Assembly: GCF_965279055.1 (NCBI RefSeq)
Contig: NZ_OZ257125.1
Coordinates: 3,906,001 to 3,970,000, forward strand
Direction of reading: 5' to 3'
Length of the DNA: 64,000 nt
From: Hydrocarboniphaga sp965279055
GTDB taxonomy: Bacteria > Pseudomonadota > Gammaproteobacteria > Nevskiales > Nevskiaceae
The notes below the pieces were generated by a model. That model saw nothing but the letters and a program-made list of their open reading frames with translations. It was not told the origin of the DNA and did not search any database. Shown in pieces: positions 61,831-64,000 of this stretch (position 1 is the first letter of the stretch; every line of letters starts with the position of its first letter). The translations under genes and the position numbers were made by a program.

Positions 61831-63255
61831 CTAACCCGCCACCAGCAGCTGATCGATCTCGGCCAGATCCGCCTGCGTCAAACGACCGGAAGCGGCCTTC
61901 AAGGTCAGGATCGAAATCAGGTAGTCATAGCGCGCACGCGCGTAATCGCGCTGGGCGCTGTACAGCAGGCTCTGCGCGTTGAGCACGTCAACCGTGGTGC
62001 GCGTGCCGACTTCCAGGCCGGTTTCGCTGGCCTGCAACGCGGTCTGGTTGGACACCACCGCCTGCTTCAGCGCGCGCACCCGTGCCGAGCCGGACAGCAC
62101 GCCCAGGTAGGCGTCGCGGGTGCTGCGCTGCACGCTGCGCAGGCTGCCTTCGACTTCGGCCTGGCGTTGCTGCGCCACGCTCTGCGCCTGGCTGGTCTGC
62201 GAGTTGACCAGGAAGCCGCTGAAGATCGGCACGTTGACCTGGATGCCGATGCTCGGCCCCCTGCTGCTCTGCGCCTGGTCGCCGACCACGGCCTTGCGCT
62301 CTTCCTGCTGCTGGTCGGAATCGGTGTACTGGCCGACCAGGTTCAGGGTCGGGTAGTGGCCGGCGCGGGCGATGTCGACATCGTGGCCGGCCAGCGTCGC
62401 GTTGATGCGCGCGATCGCCAGATCGAAGTTGTTGTCGCGCGCCTGGCCGAGCCAGTCGTTGACGTTCTCCGGCTGCGGGCCCGGCAGCGGGATTTCTTCC
62501 TGCAGCGGCACCAGCTTGGCGTCCTGCTGGCCGGTGACTTCGAGCAGCGCCTCGCGCGCGGCAGCGAGCTTCTGGTCGGCCTGGATGACGTTGGCCAGCA
62601 CCAGGTCGTAGCTGGCCTGCGCCTCCTGCACGTCGGTTACCGCGGACAGGCCGACTTCGAAGCGCTTCTTGGCCTGCTCGAGCTGGCGGTCCAGCGAGTT
62701 CTTCTGCGCGCCGGTGTAGCGCAGGTCGTCGTTCGCGGCCAGGTAGTCGAAGTAGGCGCGCGCGGCGCGCAGCATCAGGTTCTGCTCGGCCGAGCGGTAG
62801 GTCGCCTGGGCCAGCGCCAGCTGGTCGGAGGACTTGGAGTAGCGCAGGAACGCGGCCCAGTTGAATACCGGCTGGGTCAGCGTGACGCTGAGGTTCTTGG
62901 TGGTGTCGTTGGTGTCGAAGTCGGCGCCCTGCGAGACCGGCACCAGGTCGGGGCTGCCGTCACCGTCGGTGTCATCGGGCACGCTGTCATTGTTCAAATC
63001 CACCGTCGACAGCGTGCTCTGGCTGAAGTCGCCCTTGGAGCGGCCCTTGCTGTAGGCGTAGCTGCCGGTGATCAGCGGCAGCAGCGCGGCGCGCGCCTGC
63101 GGCCGCGCCTCCAGCGCGGCGTCGCGGGAAAAGCCGGCGGCCGCGAACTGGGTGTCGTGAGCGACCGCCAGCGAATAGACGTTGAGCAATTCATTGGCCG
63201 AGGCCAGGCCGGGCAGCAGGCCCAGCGCAGCGGCAGCGAACAGTGACAAACGCAT
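61831..63255 (-). CDS. tolC: TolC-family outer-membrane channel with acidic insert
   Basis: The ATG at 63255 gives 474 residues with a signal peptide ending at ASA (about 20). Two repeated TolC halves are visible, with VTLTQPVFNW and QVNVPIFSGF at matching places, and long coiled-coil helices between. TolC forms the trimeric exit duct for drug efflux and type I secretion. Near residues 86-104 an Asp/Asn-rich segment (DLNNDSVPDDTDGDGSPD) resembles calcium-binding thrombospondin type 3 repeats and is not typical of E. coli TolC. The rhodanese gene lies 71 bases upstream. Confidence 0.9.
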   Translation of the reverse strand: MRLSLFAAAALGLLPGLASANELLNVYSLAVAHDTQFAAAGFSRDAALEARPQARAALLPLITGSYAYSKGRSKGDFSQSTLSTVDLNNDSVPDDTDGDGSPDLVPVSQGADFDTNDTTKNLSVTLTQPVFNWAAFLRYSKSSDQLALAQATYRSAEQNLMLRAARAYFDYLAANDDLRYTGAQKNSLDRQLEQAKKRFEVGLSAVTDVQEAQASYDLVLANVIQADQKLAAAREALLEVTGQQDAKLVPLQEEIPLPGPQPENVNDWLGQARDNNFDLAIARINATLAGHDVDIARAGHYPTLNLVGQYTDSDQQQEERKAVVGDQAQSSRGPSIGIQVNVPIFSGFLVNSQTSQAQSVAQQRQAEVEGSLRSVQRSTRDAYLGVLSGSARVRALKQAVVSNQTALQASETGLEVGTRTTVDVLNAQSLLYSAQRDYARARYDYLISILTLKAASGRLTQADLAEIDQLLVAG

Positions 63256-63304
63256 CTTGTATCCCCCAAGCGAAATGGAAATCCGGCGGCCCCCACAGGC
63301 CTCT

Positions 63305-63318
63305 AGCGTCGCGACGCT
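63305..63318. promoter_or_regulatory. Perfect 14-base palindrome between rhodanese and tolC
   Basis: AGCGTCGCGACGCT is its own reverse complement and lies about 50 bases before the tolC start, just after the rhodanese stop. It could be an operator or a short hairpin; nothing distinguishes these. Confidence 0.3.
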
Positions 63319-63326
63319 TCCGCAGA

Positions 63327-63641
63327 TCAGTACCGCGGCAGGCTCTCGTCGAGTTCCAGCGACCAGGCGTCGATGCCGCCGGCCAGATGGGAGACATCGG
63401 TGAAACCGCTGCGTTCCAGAAAGCGCGCCGCCCGCTCGCTGCGGACGCCGTGATGGCATAAGACGGCGATCGGCTGGTTTGGGTTTAACTCGCCGACGCG
63501 ATCGGGCAAATCATTCAGCGGAATGTTGACCTGCGGCCCCGGCAGCGCGGCGATCGCCAGCTCCTCGGGCAGGCGCACGTCGAGCAGCACGGCGCCGCTG
63601 GCGACCAGGGCCTGGAAATCGGTGGGGCTCAGCGTGCGCAT
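63327..63641 (-). CDS. Single-domain rhodanese
   Basis: The ATG at 63641 gives 104 residues; a TTG six codons upstream is also possible. VLLDVRLPEE is the N-terminal rhodanese block and VLCHHGVRSERAA the active loop with catalytic Cys, followed by HLAGGIDAW. Such proteins carry sulfane sulfur or act in stress. It lies just upstream of tolC on the same strand and is divergent from the sigma factor gene. Confidence 0.9.
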   Translation of the reverse strand: MRTLSPTDFQALVASGAVLLDVRLPEELAIAALPGPQVNIPLNDLPDRVGELNPNQPIAVLCHHGVRSERAARFLERSGFTDVSHLAGGIDAWSLELDESLPRY

Positions 63642-63748
63642 GCGGGTCGGGTCCAGCAAAGGAAGGGCCGCAGTATCTCATTCCCAAGCGGCTCGCGGCA
63701 TCGCTATGATCGATCGCTTGCACCGGAGAAGCACGGGGGTCAGGGACG

Positions 63749-64000
63749 ATGGGCGAAATCACCGAGCTGCTCGACCAGGTCCGCCTGGGCCAGAGCCAGG
63801 CGCGCAATCAGCTGTTCGAGCGGGTCTACACCGAGTTGTGCGCCCTGGCGCGCGCCAAGCTGGCCCGCGAGTCCACGTTCACCAACCTCGACGCCTCCGG
63901 CCTGGTCCACGAAACCTACCTGCGCCTGGGCCCGGGCGCGCAGCTGCAGGAAGGCGACCGCCGCAGCTTCTACGCCTACGCGGCGACGATCATGCGCAGC
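63749..64000 (+). CDS. ECF-type sigma-70 factor (3' end outside window)
   Basis: The ATG at 63749 opens 84 codons to the window edge. The product begins MGEITELLDQVRLGQSQARN and continues with LFERVYTELCALARAKLARE, LDASGLVHETYLRLG and RRSFYAYAATIMRS. This matches the start of the ECF-like group TIGR02999, with the region 2 helix visible. In related genomes this group often precedes a Ser/Thr protein kinase gene, which would lie outside the window. Confidence 0.85.
   Translation, partial: MGEITELLDQVRLGQSQARNQLFERVYTELCALARAKLARESTFTNLDASGLVHETYLRLGPGAQLQEGDRRSFYAYAATIMRS

Noticed and set aside
59873..61834. 653-codon open frame opposite the secreted protease
   Set aside because: The minus-strand protease has signal peptide, triad and sorting tail; the plus frame is an antisense artefact.

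Overview
The window is high-GC, densely coded chromosomal DNA with mostly short intergenic gaps, full-length housekeeping genes (xthA, coaD, rsmD), and outer-membrane and periplasmic machinery (porin, TolC, TonB/ExbB/ExbD, lipoproteins). These point to a Gram-negative gammaproteobacterium. The secreted peptidase repertoire, the paired ExbD genes and the abundant TGTAGGAGC-type REP hairpins suggest a relative of Xanthomonadales or Nevskiales; that placement is an inference. I saw no rRNA, tRNA, CRISPR array, prophage or transposase gene, and no gene-free stretch over 300 bases.

Layout. 1-855: 3' part of a serine hydrolase gene. 957-4156: a likely iron-regulated operon (Fur-box-like site, di-heme peroxidase lipoprotein, porin, flavinylated FMN-binding protein). 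4221-6818: metallo-hydrolase, phosphoesterase and YhiN-type flavoprotein. 6968-12272: SDR, inositol-monophosphatase-like enzyme, class I HMG-CoA reductase, family 6 DNA glycosylase, PhoD. 12443-16309: a secreted seven-repeat protein and an acyl-CoA dehydrogenase. 16502-18191: a small defence-like islet (MazE/AbrB antitoxin, VapC toxin, Mrr restriction enzyme). 18303-28309: metabolic genes (DUF962, panE, PfkB kinase, AGE isomerase, SGNH hydrolase, MFS carrier, class IV aminotransferase, metallo-beta-lactamase-fold hydrolase, ABC-F ATPase). 28462-31745: secreted proteins, several of unknown function. 31812-34486: pirin and azoreductase genes divergent from a LysR regulator. 34576-41896: DUF3857/transglutaminase-TPR protein, SDR, cysteine-cluster protein, ethanolamine-type permease, M1 aminopeptidase. 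41896-45581: TesB thioesterase divergent from a shortened FadE-like protein coupled to a SRPBCC protein. 45676-49528: GST, xthA, and a TonB-ExbD-ExbD-ExbB operon. 49586-53926: ggt, ferredoxin, bile-acid-type symporter, coaD, rsmD. 54061-59793: peptide-use module (M28 and S9 peptidases, POT transporter). 59786-63641: GlyGly-CTERM-type secreted protease, TolC, rhodanese. 63749-64000: start of an ECF-type sigma factor gene.

Four families of palindromic intergenic repeats punctuate the window, mostly at the 3' ends of genes. Two of the families share the same exchangeable hairpin core.

The points most worth following are the FadE-like protein that appears to have lost most of its catalytic domain, the second ExbD whose conserved membrane Asp is Asn, the Fur-site/peroxidase/porin/FMN operon, the isolated class I HMG-CoA reductase, and the modular repeats.
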